64,000 nt of DNA. Source: Synaphobranchus kaupii. Taxonomy: Eukaryota > Chordata > Actinopteri > Anguilliformes > Synaphobranchidae. The notes under the pieces are model-generated. The model was not told the origin of the DNA and ran no database searches. It was given only the letters and a program-made list of their open reading frames with translations. The DNA is taken from contig CM056381.1 of NCBI GenBank assembly GCA_029718625.1, forward strand, positions 50,000,608-50,064,607, in the 5' to 3' direction. Below are positions 49,187 through 63,300 of the stretch, piece by piece. The first letter of the stretch is position 1, and every line of letters starts with the position of its first letter. Both the position numbers and the translations under genes were made by a program.

Positions 49187-50142
49187 CTAAAGAGTTCAGT
49201 GGTTTCAGCTCCACGTTTTTAAACCGGAACAACGTGCACGTGGCGACCTGTTCATAAACTCTCTTATTCCATCTAAACAGTCCACTAAAATACGTTTCTG
49301 AAAATATTTGAGGTGAGAAATAGGTCATGCAATTGCTGAATCTCGATTCATATTTGATCTCACACGTCTAGTTTGACAGTTTGAGCCGAGTTATACAAAA
49401 TTATTTGTACCTTGTACATTAATTTATGCAAATGACGATGGACACACCTCCTCCGCAGCCCCACCCATCTCCCTCACTCAACAAAGTATTTTTCTAAATT
49501 GTATAGTGGGCGGAGACAGGCTGAGACAGTGGGTGCACTTATGGTGTATTCAAATGATCTCAGAAATCTGAATATTTTGACTTCCGAGAAGAAAAAACGA
49601 TTTGAACTTGACACCCCGGTGACGAGCTGATGACAACGATCTAGGAAATCCGACATTCAACTCGGGCACCTCCTGAGGTCCCCGAGATGAACGAGGTGAT
49701 GTAAAATGCATCAGAGGTCAAAGGTAAACACTAAACAGCTGAGCATCTGTAAACATGGAGAGATCTGGATCTAGAGATGTGTGGCACATGTAGTCTTTCA
49801 CCTTCTGCGTTGCCGTTTGTTGTCATCTTCAATCGCTTTTGCATACGCCATGTAAAACCTTTGGAACTGCAAATGCTGCTCAGAGGCTAGCCAAACAAGC
49901 ATCAGCTTTCTGCGGGCATCCATGTTTTTTTTGGCGCTGAGCATTTGAACACCTATCGTAATAAACGGGACCATCGTCACAGCAAACGTCACGTCCTCCC
50001 GAGTTGGCCACTTGAATACACGATTACTCTTTAAGGTACAGAACCTTCTTTTAAATTTAGTTTGGTCACAAAGCCTAGTGAAAACTCTCCTGCATTCGAA
50101 AAACGTTCAGACGAAAAATTATGGCTGCATAGCCACACGTAA

Positions 50143-51033
50143 TCCGGTGTTGTGCCGTTTTTCTATGGAAAGCCATACAGTTCAAAAATACGTGAAAATT
50201 ACGTCTGGAATTACACGTTGTCTACGTGTTGTCTACATGTCGATTTTTCATGTAGACAACGTGTAATTCCAGACGTAATTTTCAGTCGTAATATTTTTGA
50301 CCCGTTTGGCTTTCCATATTTTTTGACTCCCCTGCATATTTCAACCCCCCCTTCACAAAAATGCGCTCGTCAAGTTATGCAATATGCTATGAACGTCCTG
50401 CACTTTTCGTTTTCTTAATGTCTCCAATTAAAATTGGAGAAATTGGAAAACAATACTGTGGCTTATGGTAGCCTACGAGCATAGCTGTGAACCAAATTGT
50501 AATTGTTCTATTGATTGAGGTGGACCATAAAATAATTGCAAAAAGTCACAATGTTGAACACTATCTTTTTCATTGTAATGAGAGGTAAAATGCAGGCCGA
50601 TGGTGGGATATCACGAGTGTCACGAAGCGACAGCATATTAAGAGACGTGATTAAGACACTACAGTGTAATTTTGTGTCAGACCTTGCACTTTGCTTCGTG
50701 ACCCTTGAAAGATATCCCACCCTCTGCCTGCCAATGAAAAAGATAGTGTCCAACATCATTGCTCATTGCAATTATTTTATGGTCGACCACAATCAATAGA
50801 ACAATCTATTTTATGGTCGACCACAATCAATAGAACAATCTATGAACTTAATGGTTCATAGCTATGCTCGTACTACAAAACACAGTATTATCCTTTTAAT
50901 TTCAACTTAAGTAATTAAGCAGAAAAAACGTGCAGAGCGTTCATAGCATATCTTATAACGTTAGCTTGATGCACACGTCCATGTAAAGGGGAGTTGAAAT
51001 CTGCAGGCGAGTCGAAAAGGGCACAACACCTGG
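50143..51033. repeat. 0.89-kb imperfect palindrome with nested hairpins
   Basis: Pairs of matching arms run from CCGGTGTTGTGCC (50144) with GGGCACAACACCTGG (51033), through ATATGCTATGAACG, CGAGCATAGCT and TCTATTGATTG, to GGTGGGATATC and GATATCCCACC near the centre (about 50660). The left arm carries an additional 149-bp hairpin (50167-50315: GAAAATTACGTCTGGAATTA with its complement). The right arm carries a 34-bp tandem duplication (50773-50840). Confidence 0.85.
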
Positions 51034-54000
51034 TTGAATGCAGTTGCACATCCACCGCTGCAGGAGATGTAAGATAACCATCGCTGTATTATCTATCTTC
51101 GGGATTCTGTGCAAAAGAGACAATTTCAGACGTGCATGCTAGCATTACAAGCATTACAATGCTTCTTCTGTAACATGTTGATCTCAGTTACCTGTTAGCT
51201 AACTGATTATCTATCTAGTGCTAAACTAAATTCAGGCGCCAATCTGTTCAGTTGAGACAGTAGTATTTTTTTTACAGTCTATGGTTCAGACTCGCTGCAG
51301 CCACCTGTTGACATGATTGAAATGGCATGGTGGAGTGAGAGGTAGTAGGCGGAGCAAGGGAGAAATTTCAGACAAATGAAATTCAGAGATTTCATACGTA
51401 AATCCCTACTCGTAAATCCCAGTTTCTGATCGAGACTTCAGGAGGCATTTTGCTTAGAACGACGTTATGAAGGATGCACAAAACCAATATATCCATGGCC
51501 CCAGTATATTATTCTTACCCCCCAATTGCTATTAAACAGCAATTGCTATTTTGCAGGAAAAAAGCCCCACAATTGGGATAGTTTGTGTTGGGCTACTTAT
51601 CTTTTTTTTATTGTTAAAAAATCTGATTCTCCTGTTCCGCCTTCATTTTCCTGCTGATTCCATCATCGGAAATGCTCACATAATTCTCGCCACTGGCTAA
51701 TATCTCCTTCAACCAAAATTTTTTTTATAAATCTATGGTTCAACCAATCACAGCATCTATTCCACAAACACAACATCTGTTTTTAAATGAATTACAATCT
51801 TATTTAAACCTTTGGGAGGTGTGGAAATCTAATGAATTTGCTAACTATATTCAGAAATTCACATGAAAAATGTTATGGCGTATTGCCTTCAATGAAATTG
51901 TGCTATATGCTGATGGCAACCTTATAAACCAAACTTTACAGTGTCACCACCGGTGCACTACCAATAAGAGCCTCTATTTTAAGGTAAAAATACCAAAAGT
52001 AAAATACATGTTTAATATAAATAGAATCCCATCCAGTTGGATTGTATTTCCGTATACCACCAAAACTGTCCAAACATTGATACCACTATACTCCTGCTTT
52101 GTAAACATAACAAAACTGTTTCAGGACAAATAGATGATAATTATTTATTTTGCTATGAATTATTTAAATACAATATTGTTATTATAATAACAGCAGAAGC
52201 ATCTGTGTGTGAATGCCTCCTTGACTTACTCAGTAAGTCAATTTAATTTTCCCATAGCACACTGATGTTACTGAAAATTTGCATTTGCTAAAAGGTTTCT
52301 AGCAGTGCATTGTTCAGGTCCTTTAAATCTGTTTAAATACAAATGCATTATGCAAAACCACACCCATAAACAACTGATCCGGCTGCCTTCCACCCACCCA
52401 GTGGAAGCACTGGGGGAAAAAATGGATGCATACTCACCTCGGTGGACATGCAATTTTATGCTCTTGCTCTGCTCCAAAATACCAATCTGTGCTTGCTACC
52501 TTTTGCATTGTTGTAATAAGCTCCCAGATATTTAATATTCTACATTCACAGTATGCATGACAATAGTTCACAAAGATTGAATACAGTTCCTATGATGTGA
52601 CCATGGCATTTCAGCAGGATTCTTCCCCTTATTACCATAGAAATGAGCATTCAGTCTGTTTCCTGAGTCCCTACTCTGTTTCGGGGCATGCAGAGGAATG
52701 AAGAGTTGTAGTTAAGAATTCAAAGGAATTATTTGTCGAACACATTTTCTTATACTGAATTAGAAATTTCCTCCTGATATTGTACTTGTAGGCAACAGCC
52801 AATTTTGTCTTGTCCCTGCAACATCCTCTGTCAAACTGGAAAGAGCTTGACAAACACACTGCTTCTCTTCAATTTTACTCTTCATTGTGTTAGAGGAGGA
52901 CATTTCATGTGCAGCTCATGCAGAGAGACCACAGGTCCCCAAGTGACCACAGGTGGTCACTGTTGGACAATGATACAAAAACAAATCCACTGACTGAAAC
53001 CTCCCCCCAGGTGACAATACAGCAAATGGCAAATGATATACTGCCTGGTGAGGCTGTCGGTCAAAGTACCAGCAGGGTGTGGTTGCGCATCCACACACTA
53101 GAACAAAATCTTAACAGTATGAGTCACCTAGTAGCCTGCAGAATTTGATGGTGAATTCAGAAACCCTAGCATTCAAAGTCGTGGAAATTCACTGTGGCAA
53201 TCGAAGCTGCCTGGGAGGAAAAGCTCTGGAAACAAAGCATTTCCTTTGAGATAAGCTCCAGAGGGGACAGCTTTAGCTCATTGTGCAGGCCTGACCTATT
53301 TCCATCTTAAGTGCCAATCCAAAAAATCCTTATAAAAAAAGTGCATAGAAGCAGACACAAACTGTAGAATCAGAGATCTATCCATCTCATGGTGAATTAT
53401 TTTCTCTGAGTCAGGCACATACTCTGGATACATAATCACCGGAGACTTGGGCTGAGCACACTGTAACAGTACATTTGCATTCAGGCATTTGGTATTCACC
53501 CTTTTCCATAGCAACTAATAAGTTATCAATGTCACAAACGATAGCAGTCACTTAAACTACCATATAACATAACTCTCATATTAAGTTAACTCACATACAC
53601 ACAAGAGGGAGTACTCATGTACACACTGCGGATATAGTGGCTAATTAAATTGAGATTTTGAAGTGAGGGTAGTGTTTAAAGCACAGTGTACGATTTAATG
53701 TATAATGTAATAATGCTACATGCCTTTAAAAATAATGAATATTGTTGTATGCCCTTAAAAGCATGCTTTGTTGACTGGCACCCTACTGCAAAGAAACTGT
53801 TACCACAGCAACGCTAATCATAAGCTCAGCTTCTTGTTACATCAAGTACAATACATTCAACCTTTATGTTCAACCCAGGTTGGAAAATTGTCTTTCGACT
53901 CACCTCAGGCACAATAAAACACAATAACAACACAATCATCACCATCCAGTAAAACACATAGGCAGTGGCAGAAGTACATAGTATACCTTTCACCTAGCCA

Positions 54001-54993
54001 TGGATAGGAGGTTGATATCACTAGGGCCAAAGGGACCTCTTATATAGGTTCCTTTAAGGCCAGGGATTTCTAAAATGATCTAATGAATCTAATTTGAAGT
54101 GGAGAGGGTGGCCAGGGACATGGACTATGGCCAGATCCTTCCCGCATACATCTAAATCACATGGGACATGTGATTGTTGTGATTTGTGTGTGTAAACTTG
54201 GACTGGATTTTTATCACAGGCTATTTTTTCAACACCACTTTGTCAGGATATCACGGCACAGAGCAATTCCATAATCAGTAGCCCAAGCATGGAAGCTGAA
54301 CCTATGTGTCGGATACTTCTGTACAGGAAAATAAAAAAATACCAAAGCAAATTTATCCTTGAAACTTTATGATGTATTACTGCCATCTCTTGAAGATTTT
54401 TTTATCTCAATGAAACTTCCTAGTTAAACAAATGGTAAATAAATGAATAAACTTGAGCTCACCATCGGTATGGAGTGCAGCTATCTAAGGTCTTGCATTC
54501 AGTGACAGAAAATAATTAAAAAACTGAAGGCCAAGTTTAAATGTTTGTGGTTCGTTTGTCATTGTCTGATGTGGGCCTGTTAATAAATAACACCGACATG
54601 CCCACGTGTATCGTGTCAGAATGCAACCACAGTCAAAACACACAAATGGAATATGGGTCAGACATGAAAATGAGTGTACATAAATAAGGTAAATATCTGC
54701 AGTGCAAACATAGCATCCGTTTCATTGCTTCTGTACTTCAGTATCCTCTCTTCCCATCAAATGTTGCTGATAATAAGCAGTTTAGTTTGCATTTTCAAAT
54801 GAGTTTCCTCCCAAAGGCTCCCAGACTAATAAATTATTTCAGATTCAAACTACAAGTAAGAGAGGAACACATTCTTGCGGGCAGACTTGCAGGTTGCTTC
54901 GATAAAAGCAGCAAAATGGCTGAAAGTGACCTATGGCATGATTATTTGCTCGTAATGCTTTTTCCCCTTTTTCTCCCCAATCATATATGTAAA

Positions 54994-55024
<31 letters not shown>
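54994..55024. repeat. (GT)n microsatellite
   Basis: About fifteen GT units. Confidence 0.95.
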
Positions 55025-55028
<4 letters not shown>

Positions 55029-55118
55029 CAGCACTCGTCGCTGCCACCATTGATCTGGGAGAGACCAGGCGATGTTGATCGCAGCTTCTTATCACACTGC
55101 AGTTCGCATGTCAAGCTT

Positions 55119-55230
55119 GCACAGACACTTAAAGTACAGCAGGTGGACTTGTGGGCACCCTGATTGACCAGTAGGGGTCACTGGTTCGTGCACAGACACT
55201 TAAAGAACAGCAGGTGGACTTGTGGGTGGT
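55119..55230. repeat. 71-bp tandem duplication
   Basis: GCACAGACACTTAAAGTACA at 55119 recurs as GCACAGACACTTAAAGAACA at 55190. The second unit stops after GGACTTGTGGG. Confidence 0.85.
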
Positions 55231-56090
55231 TTTTTCCTATATTATTTCAGTTTTAGCAAGTTTTTGATTGGCCTGGATCATTTTTGAAGGATATTTTAGA
55301 CAATGTATGATGGTTTTTAGATATTTTAGACAGTTTCTGATGACATGCTGGGTTTAGAAACAATATCTAGTGAATAAATAGTATAGGGGCATCAATGTGT
55401 TGATGTGGTTTAAAGCAAATACACTTCAAGTAAGTCCAAAGCAGCTTGTACAGCAAAGTCAATTATCCCTTTAACAGGATGCCACGCTGCACCCCCATGA
55501 CAATTAAGCATACACCAGACTCCACTACCAGTTCTGCCAAGTTCAATAAATAATATAAATACACATTTTAAAATGGCTGACAATCCATAGTACAGAGGGT
55601 CTTAGAGGCTTTTAACTCACACATAAATTATTCTTTAAAGCAGATAATGTAATGCAGCCGTTGAGCTTCTACTAGCTGTCTTCTCAATCCATCATCAATC
55701 AACATCTTATTGTTCCTGCGGGTCATTTGTTGTGGAGCAGACAATTCACCAAGTCTCCTTCACAAAATATCAACAGTAACATGCGTAGCTATCCCTCTAC
55801 ATACAGAATCTGCCTAGGAGACAAATCTAACACCCTATATAGTAAGGCAGTAGAGATATAGCTGCATTGACTTGTAAAGACATCTTTGTATACAAATCCA
55901 CAAGCTTTGAGTCATGTTTCCTTTTATCTGAATACTGCCTTCATCCGGCATATAGATTTAAAAAAAATGCAGGTTTATCCCCAACCCTGAAATAATAGAA
56001 AATGCCCCTACTGCAAAAGAATACACAAAATGTCCTTCAACACGTGTAAAATACATCATCTAATCTTTTCAATTTAGCAAATTGCCTACA

Positions 56091-56140
56091 TTGTAAGTCA
56101 TTCTGGATAAAAGCATCTGCTAAATTAATGTAACATAATG
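56091..56140 (+). repeat. LINE/SINE 3' tail
   Basis: ATTCTGGATAAAAGCATCTG, then CTAAATTAATGTAACATAA, is the GGATA stem-loop tail without the upstream element. Confidence 0.65.
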
Positions 56141-57299
56141 TAGTATGTGTGATTTTGAACATCAGCTCTTGACTTCTGGTCCAGGGAAAAGTACAGCAGA
56201 GTAGAGCAACACACTATCACTCCGCAAGTAGCACTCCTGCATCATATACACAGGTCATATCTGCACGCATTTAATGTAACACTGAGCTGCAACTAAAGCA
56301 ACCATTAGTACAAATTCATTCACTGCTATATTACTGGTATCTTCCAATTTTCATACCTTATCCCCTCACGGTCTATGAACAACAAGCGAATACAAAATGT
56401 GATGTTGCTTGATTTCTCATGGCACCATTTGAATCTAAAGCTTTCAACCAAAAGGTTAATACATTCAGATCTGCAAATGAAGAGATGAAAATACAGTGAC
56501 AAACATGTTTAGACATTCCTGATCATAACCATACTGAGCTTTGCCATTATAAAATGAGTTAAAAATGTTCCATCAATACAGCTAAATATGTCCATTATAC
56601 CTCGGTTTTAAATTCATCTTTAAATGTGAACATGTTTTTGTGTAAATTTGACAGTTCATTTCTTGAATATGTGGGCTCAGTTAGACATGTGAAAGAGACA
56701 GATTAGTTGTGCAGTTGCTTTGCTGCAGGACAAGAAGGACCCCAACCGGACTGTTGGCTGAAGCACTGGTCTTTACTCATCCTTTGCCTCTGAAAGTGCA
56801 TGTTGTTCGAATGTAGCTGAGGATAAACACCTCTAAAGGCAGCGGACAAAGTGCTTAGTTTGCTCTGATGCAGCAACATGAAGCCGCACGGGGATCGTAT
56901 TCACTGGAAACTGCTCCACCAGCTTCTAAACTGCCCCATCTAAGAGAAGCCGTGAGCAGGCCCAATTGGTGGTGGTGGGGAGGGGGGATAAATATAATTA
57001 GTCAAAAAATTGTTAGCATTAGCAGCTGCCCTTTCAACAAATTTGAGGTCATATTAAGACACAATGACATCACATCACAGCTCTGTATTAAGTCTTAAGT
57101 TCATGTCAATTATATAGAACAAGAATCTCACGCAGCATTGAATTTGCATAACAAAATATGTGGGTATGTCTTTTCAAAATATTTATTGTTCTCCTTCCTG
57201 CAATGAGTCATAGTTCTGCTCAAAATATTGTGAAAACATTCTAATAACAGCATAACAAGCACTTGTTTTATTAAATAAATTATTTTTATAATTGTATAC

Positions 57300-58115
57300 C
57301 GAGTCTCTTAGTTGTTTTTTCCAATCCTTGGCCTGTTGTTACGCTGATGACACACAACCTTTTTCCTTCTTCCCTCCGACCAATACACTGACATCAGCTA
57401 CAAGGGATCTAAGGCTGCATGTAAAACCATTGCCTGAAGCTCAACTACAACTGAGATGCTATACTCTGCCTCTTCCTCAACACGTATTCAGCCAAGCTCT
57501 AGGCCCAGGCACTGGCTACCTCCCATCTAGACTACTGCAAGCCTCTCCTCGCTGGCCACCCTGCTTCTGCAATCAGACCTCTGCAGCTCATCCAGAATGC
57601 TGCTCCCTATCTGTTATAACTTCAAAGATCATCAGGCCCTACACAACAGCCAAACCTCTCTATTCTGCAACATCTGGGCACCTGGCCCCCCCCCCCCCAT
57701 GCGTGTCAGCGCTTCCAGGTCACATCTCCTGCCTATACTGGCCCCCTGGTGGTAGAATGAGCTTCCCACAGTGCTCAGGACAGCAGAAACTGCATCCATC
57801 TTCAGACCCAGACTTAACCCAGACCTAGGCCTAGACCTACCCCTTCAGACTGCAACATGGCTCTCCTAACCTTCTTTAGCTATCCACTTATTCTTTTTGT
57901 GTTATCTTTTGGAATAGTACTGTTATAGATTTAGCTTGTATAAAGATAGGTTGGCAGTGTAGAGCCATTTACTTTTGTGTATGATACTAATTGTCGGGTT
58001 GTTTTGCTAACATTACACAATTAGAAATGGGCTTTCTGTGCCTTCTTGGTGACATTATACATTCGTATCCCTGAGACTATCAGTGAGCCAAGTGATTGCA
58101 ATGTCTTGTAATGTA
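57300..58115 (+). pseudogene. L2-type LINE fragment with reverse-transcriptase YADD box
   Basis: CCYADDTQPF at about 57334-57362 is the catalytic YADD box of reverse transcriptase. Further on, shifted between frames, are LDYCK-like, LQLIQNAA-like and ARWW/RMSFPQ-like remnants of the same C-terminal region as the LINE at 45783, followed by a 3' UTR ending TGTCTTGTAATGTAAATG. It has a large internal deletion and several shifts, and is inactive. Confidence 0.75.
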
Positions 58116-58268
58116 AATGCATATTAACTACCACAAGTGATTTATCAATATCAATGTATAATGCAGATAATTGTTACCACCTGGGGAAGGCGGGCCTTAA
58201 CTCACATATGAGACCACTGGCATGACAGCTGTAACTGTTGCAATGGCCTCATTTCAACAGGATATATA

Positions 58269-58400
58269 GGGCTGGTTTCTCCAACATGGATTAAGCCTAG
58301 TCCTAGCCTAAAAGGAAAAATTCAATGAAGATCTCCATTTAACAAAATGATTAGACTAGGACTCGGCTTAAATCTGGGAAATGTCTGGGAAATCAACCCA
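58269..58400. mobile_element. Small palindromic MITE
   Basis: GGGCTGGTTTCTCC and AAGCCTAGTCCTAGCC on the left face GACTAGGACTCGGCTTAA and GGGAAATCAACCCA on the right. Inverted termini are about 14 bp over 132 bp, with TA at both flanks. Confidence 0.7.
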
Positions 58401-59883
58401 TAGAGCTTAAAGCCAGTAACTTCCCAAAAAATACTCTTTTGTAGTTTCCAACAGCATGGCAAACTGGGATTATTAAACTGGGAAATTATGAAATCTTCCA
58501 TGTGTGACATAACATGAACAAGCCAACGCATTTGCCATGCATTCAAAATGAGTCTTCTTTTACAAGCTGCCCCCTCAATGCACGGTTTCTAGGATACCTC
58601 CCAACTTCACGCACAACCAGCAAGAACAATGAAAACAGACAATATGAAGTCTTTCAACCACAGTAACAAAAAATAAAGTGTTTTGTATTTTGAGCCCAGA
58701 AAATCACATTACAAATCCTGTCCGGGTTAAAACTATACTTGCAAGGGGGGTGGAATCTTGCTCATCTTGTAGTCAGCAAATTTACCACGCCAGAGGCTGT
58801 ACAGATTCACAAATTTATATAGTTTACATGGCTAACTAATAACACACATGAAAAAAATTATCACTGCACAAAACATGACCTAGAAAGTGACAATGAAGGC
58901 AAGGCATTGTTTGTAGAGTCGACCAAACATTACAAAATACTGCATATTTATATCATATCTATTTAGTGCAGCGTTTACAGATTGAAGCATCCAACCATAT
59001 AGTCAATGGCATTAGTTTTGAGTATCAGGAGTGAGTAAGGTGATGTTTGTCCCAGGTCAGGTGTTTAAGTAAGCGAGTAAATTAATAAAACATAAAAACT
59101 TTTCATCCACTGAGGAGAAGCTTCATTCGACCTTTTATTCCAAAGTTTTATGATTTCATTTCATAGGACATTGCTGCACACCATTGCGTCTTTAATCTCC
59201 AATGTTATGGAGGCCACTAATCACAGCTGCAGTCAAACATGTAGCTTGGCCATGACTGAATGAATAATCCACTAGGATGGTATGTATCCTGACCTCACTG
59301 AGGCAACAACTTCTTCCAGTGTGGCGAGATAAAGTAAAGTTTCTAATGTAAATCATTGTGTTTATTCGTTATCATCTCTTAAGTGTAATAAGAATTGTTC
59401 ATTCCCCTCATCCTTTACCACACAGAAAAATGTACTAAATATTTTCAATGAAAGCAGCAATTGCTAACATCACCGAATAACAAGTCACCGCACACCATAC
59501 TATGGTAAATATCTTTAAGACAAAATGCATGCTATCGTCAAATTACAAAGCTCCCAGAAAACCATTTATCCTTCAGATGCACTTATGACCCTGCCATCTC
59601 AAATCCAAAAATCACAAAGTACATTAAATTATTATTATTATTATTATTTTAAAAACTCACTTCTGACACTGAAAAGGGTGGGGGGGTATGGGTGGTTCAC
59701 ACTGCTGCCGATTCTATGCGCAGGTGTGCAGGGTTGGGCCAATTACATTTAAATTCAGTCAACAGAAATGGAACCTTATGCTACTATTCAATTAATGAGT
59801 TGAAATTACTTGAGTTTGAATAAATTTCAGAACTGTCTGAGCCGAAATGGAATCGTCCACCGCACAGTCTTGCAGGCTATTAC

Positions 59884-60093
59884 CTGGCTGGCCCCGGCTG
59901 TGATGCAGTCGGTGAAGGCGTTGCGGCGGGTGAAGAACATGAGCAGCTGCTGCCAGCGGGAGGGCTGCTCCTCGGTGGAGTTGCGTTTGGGCCAGTGCTT
60001 CATCTTGGGCCCTGCGGAGGCCAGGCCCTGACCAGAGCTAGCGTTGCCGCGGCTCCTGGGGTACAGGGTGCTGTTGCCAAATATGTAATTCAT
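59884..60093 (-). CDS. dlg1: Candidate alternative first exon of dlg1
   Basis: Seventy codons begin MNYIFGNSTLYPRSRGNASS and end SRWQQLLMFFTRRNAFTDCI then TAGASQ at the donor CAG|GTAATA (GT at 59883-59882), phase 0. An in-frame TAG at 60126-60124 lies ten codons before the ATG, and the ATG has A at -3. This shows a genuine start rather than a read-in exon. The segment is basic and contains an amphipathic WQQLLMFFTRR stretch that could associate with membrane (inference). The phase fits the 38629 exon. Other acceptors in the 21-kb gap cannot be excluded, and a different host gene remains possible. Confidence 0.65.
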
Positions 60094-60330
60094 CTTCCTT
60101 CTTTCCTCTGGGCTGAGACGGCGCTACGGCGTTCCGGTGAGCGGCGGGCCGACGGGGAGCGTGTCACACCATCTTCTCACCAGTTTTACGTCTCCAAAAG
60201 ACAGAAGGCAAGTTCCAAAACCGGGAGGCGAAGCGTACGGTCCTTTCTCCTCAGAGCGGCGGATACGCTAACAACGCCATTGCTTCGAACAGCTCTACAG
60301 AGACTTCATCTGTGGCACAGAGAGCTTTCT
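60094..60330 (-). promoter_or_regulatory. Candidate CpG-rich promoter / 5' UTR of the 60093 first exon
   Basis: The stretch immediately upstream of the ATG at 60093 is richer in CpG than the surrounding AT-rich DNA (for example gacggcgctacggcg around 60117 and ccgacggggagcg around 60150). It contains the stop codon that closes the reading frame. No TATA element was recognised. The assignment is compositional only. Confidence 0.4.
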
Positions 60331-63300
60331 CCACAACCCTCCACTCAGCACCGCAATAAGAAAAACAACAACTCGGAGCTTGAGAGACAGGAAGTGATCT
60401 TAAATTATCTCCTAGGACGCTTCAGCCATTGGACAAGCGGGATCTCCAGGGCTTGCTAATCTAATGGGGAAGGAAACTAAGAATGCGAATTACTGGGCTT
60501 CAATCACTGCTCCTCTTTAAAAACCGGAAGGAAGATCATGGCACACATTAAATATAAATGTCCAGTCGAGGCAGGGAAGCTTCTCTACAGGGACTTGCGC
60601 TATCTTGTGTTACCTCCTCCACAGTTCTCCTCTTGCAGACCACTTGATTGTCTCTTTCCTTCCAGTTTTGGTAGAAAACAACTAGCCTCGCTTTAAATGA
60701 TACGATTATAAGGTACTGCTTAGGCCTTCTATCCCTTCGAAAAGAACCTCTCCGAAACTTAATCCCTGCTTCACGAATGCACAGAATCCATCAGCAAAAA
60801 GAGGGTAAACCAGCTCCTCATATTTGGACGAACAGGGATCCGGCTATGGGGCTTTTAATCCAGGTGAAAGACGGCCCCGTCTCGCTGCAGCGTGTCTCCT
60901 GCTATGCTTTTGCTTTTTCAGGCACTGCAGCATTTCTATCACCCACACACTGCCAATGCAGAGTGGAAAACAACAGGCTGTGCCGTTTGGGTTTAAAAAA
61001 AAAAAAAAGAAAGAAGAGCGAGAGAAACATAAAAATATCTCCACACATGCCTGTGAAAAATCACAAAGAATGCCTTTTGGTTACCATGGCGCGGCCGATA
61101 TTCAACTCGTGGCAAAGATGCGCCCCTTTCTCGATGAATGACTTACACACAGGTGTGCCACAGGTGTCAAATGAGTTAGCAGATATTGTCCTAGCCTATG
61201 CCTCCAACTCCCCCAGGACCAAATCCATGGCAACTGCTCTCACTTCAAATAAAGAAAGCTGGAATCCCTACCAATATTTTTTTCCACACACTAAATATAA
61301 TCCGTGCGTAAAAATAGGATTGACAGCTTAACTGCCACCCTTGTTTTACATTCAAAACACCTGCCTGGAATACACAAAGAATCCGGAGGTCAATTTTGAT
61401 TAATACAAAGATTACATCCGAGTAATTTGATTACATTTTAGTGGCTGTAACAATTAACAGAAATTTACAGGAATTATCTCATTGTGGATGTAAACTCAAC
61501 AATAATTATCTCTCAGTCAATAACCAGGATAGGCTCAGACGATTCCAAATTCAATTGCGTAAAAACACAAATCCCATGCACAGGTTTACAATCTGCCAGG
61601 GGAGCGATCTGCCGGAACAGATGCTGCTAATGCATCCCAGTGAGATTTCTGTCATCCCTCATTTTCCACCAAGACAAAGGAAAGCAAACATGCCCTGGTG
61701 ACCTGTTCCTGCTAATGTCAAACCTACTGAATAATTAGACACCTTATATATATATTTAAAAAATCAGCTCTATTTGGCTGTATTGATCAGGCATTGCCCA
61801 GCTTTCTGGGCAATAGCCCCAACTGCACAGACAACAGTAGGCTACATTTAAAAAAATAAATGTTAGTAAATTCAATTGATTTCAAATTTGCGACTTGTGC
61901 GCGGCATTTTATGGTATTTGTAGATATCTGAAATGCTTAGCTTTCGAAGTAACTGACATGTCCAATTTTTTGTTACAACTGTGTTAACTGTGCAGTACCA
62001 CCATAAAAATAGGGAAACATATGTGCTTAACAGCATTAGCACAACCATAGGAGCTACAATAACAACCAAATACAAGTAGAAGAGTAGGGGTGTACCTAAA
62101 CCTGCATATACAATTTGGAAACTGACAGATAATGCATTGCATACAGATATTTTTTTTAAGTTGACCAATGATATTCAGAATGCGTTCTCTTTTTTCATTC
62201 ATTGGTAGGTTGTGGAAATCACAGAAAATTACTTGTGATTTTTGCACAAGAAAACTGGGCAATAACCTGAGCCAAGCCACACTTTACAATGATTAAAAAG
62301 TGGAATGCAGGTCACGCTCTACAACTGCATGTTGGGTCCATCGAGAATCAGCAAGTTCTGAAAGAGCAGCACAATGAAAGTGGTCGTTTCTTACGCGCAA
62401 TAAAACGTGCACGTTCTCGACACATGCACAGGTGCATTAATTAACAGTGCTAGCTTTAACAGTTTAAGTTGAGCTGGGTTGTCAGAAGCTGCTTTTGCAT
62501 TCGCAGACTGCTGCTCACCTTTTAACGTCCCTTCACTGACATCATGTCTCATCACTGATATTTTATGCTTTTATGGCATGGCAAGAACCATGCTTTCAAC
62601 TCACAATTCGCCCTGTGTATCCTTCTAGGGTGCTGTATTTTGGTTAATAGCTTTCAGTTTCTCTGTAACAGACACACATTTCTTATGACATTCACTTAGC
62701 CTACAGTTTGCAATGTTTTTTGTTTTGAGAGGTTCAAGAAGGGCAGTGTTTTTTGCTAGCCGTTGTCAGCGATAGACAGGGTTATTATTATGCTGCCAGA
62801 AACAAGAAAATGGCATATGTTCAGCTTTTTAAAAATTCACAATTTTTTATGCAAGATTGGCCCTTTCCAGCTAGTTTTCTCTTATCCTACTCCTTCCAAT
62901 TGTGGGGACAACAGAGAGACCACCCTCCCTTTTCACTTTATTCAGATGAGGAGAGAGCAGAGAGATACAATAGATACAGCCTATGCCAGCTCTGGATTCT
63001 ACTCTACTGTAACATGTATCAATACCTGCTTTGAACTGCTTGAAATATCCAGGGGTTACTGGCGAGTATTGCAATATAATCCCATCACCAACAGCCAGAA
63101 ATTGGGATGCCTTTTGACACCAGCTGAACCAAATAACACATGTTAACCATGAACTACTGTTTCAAATTAATGTTCTGTTTCCCTATTGCAATATTTTCTT
63201 ATTGCTTATTATAATAAACGCTTGGCTAACAAACATGTACAAGTGCTTTGAGAAGCATAGAGTTCATTTAATTCTGAACTGTTAAGTATGAATTTTCGAA

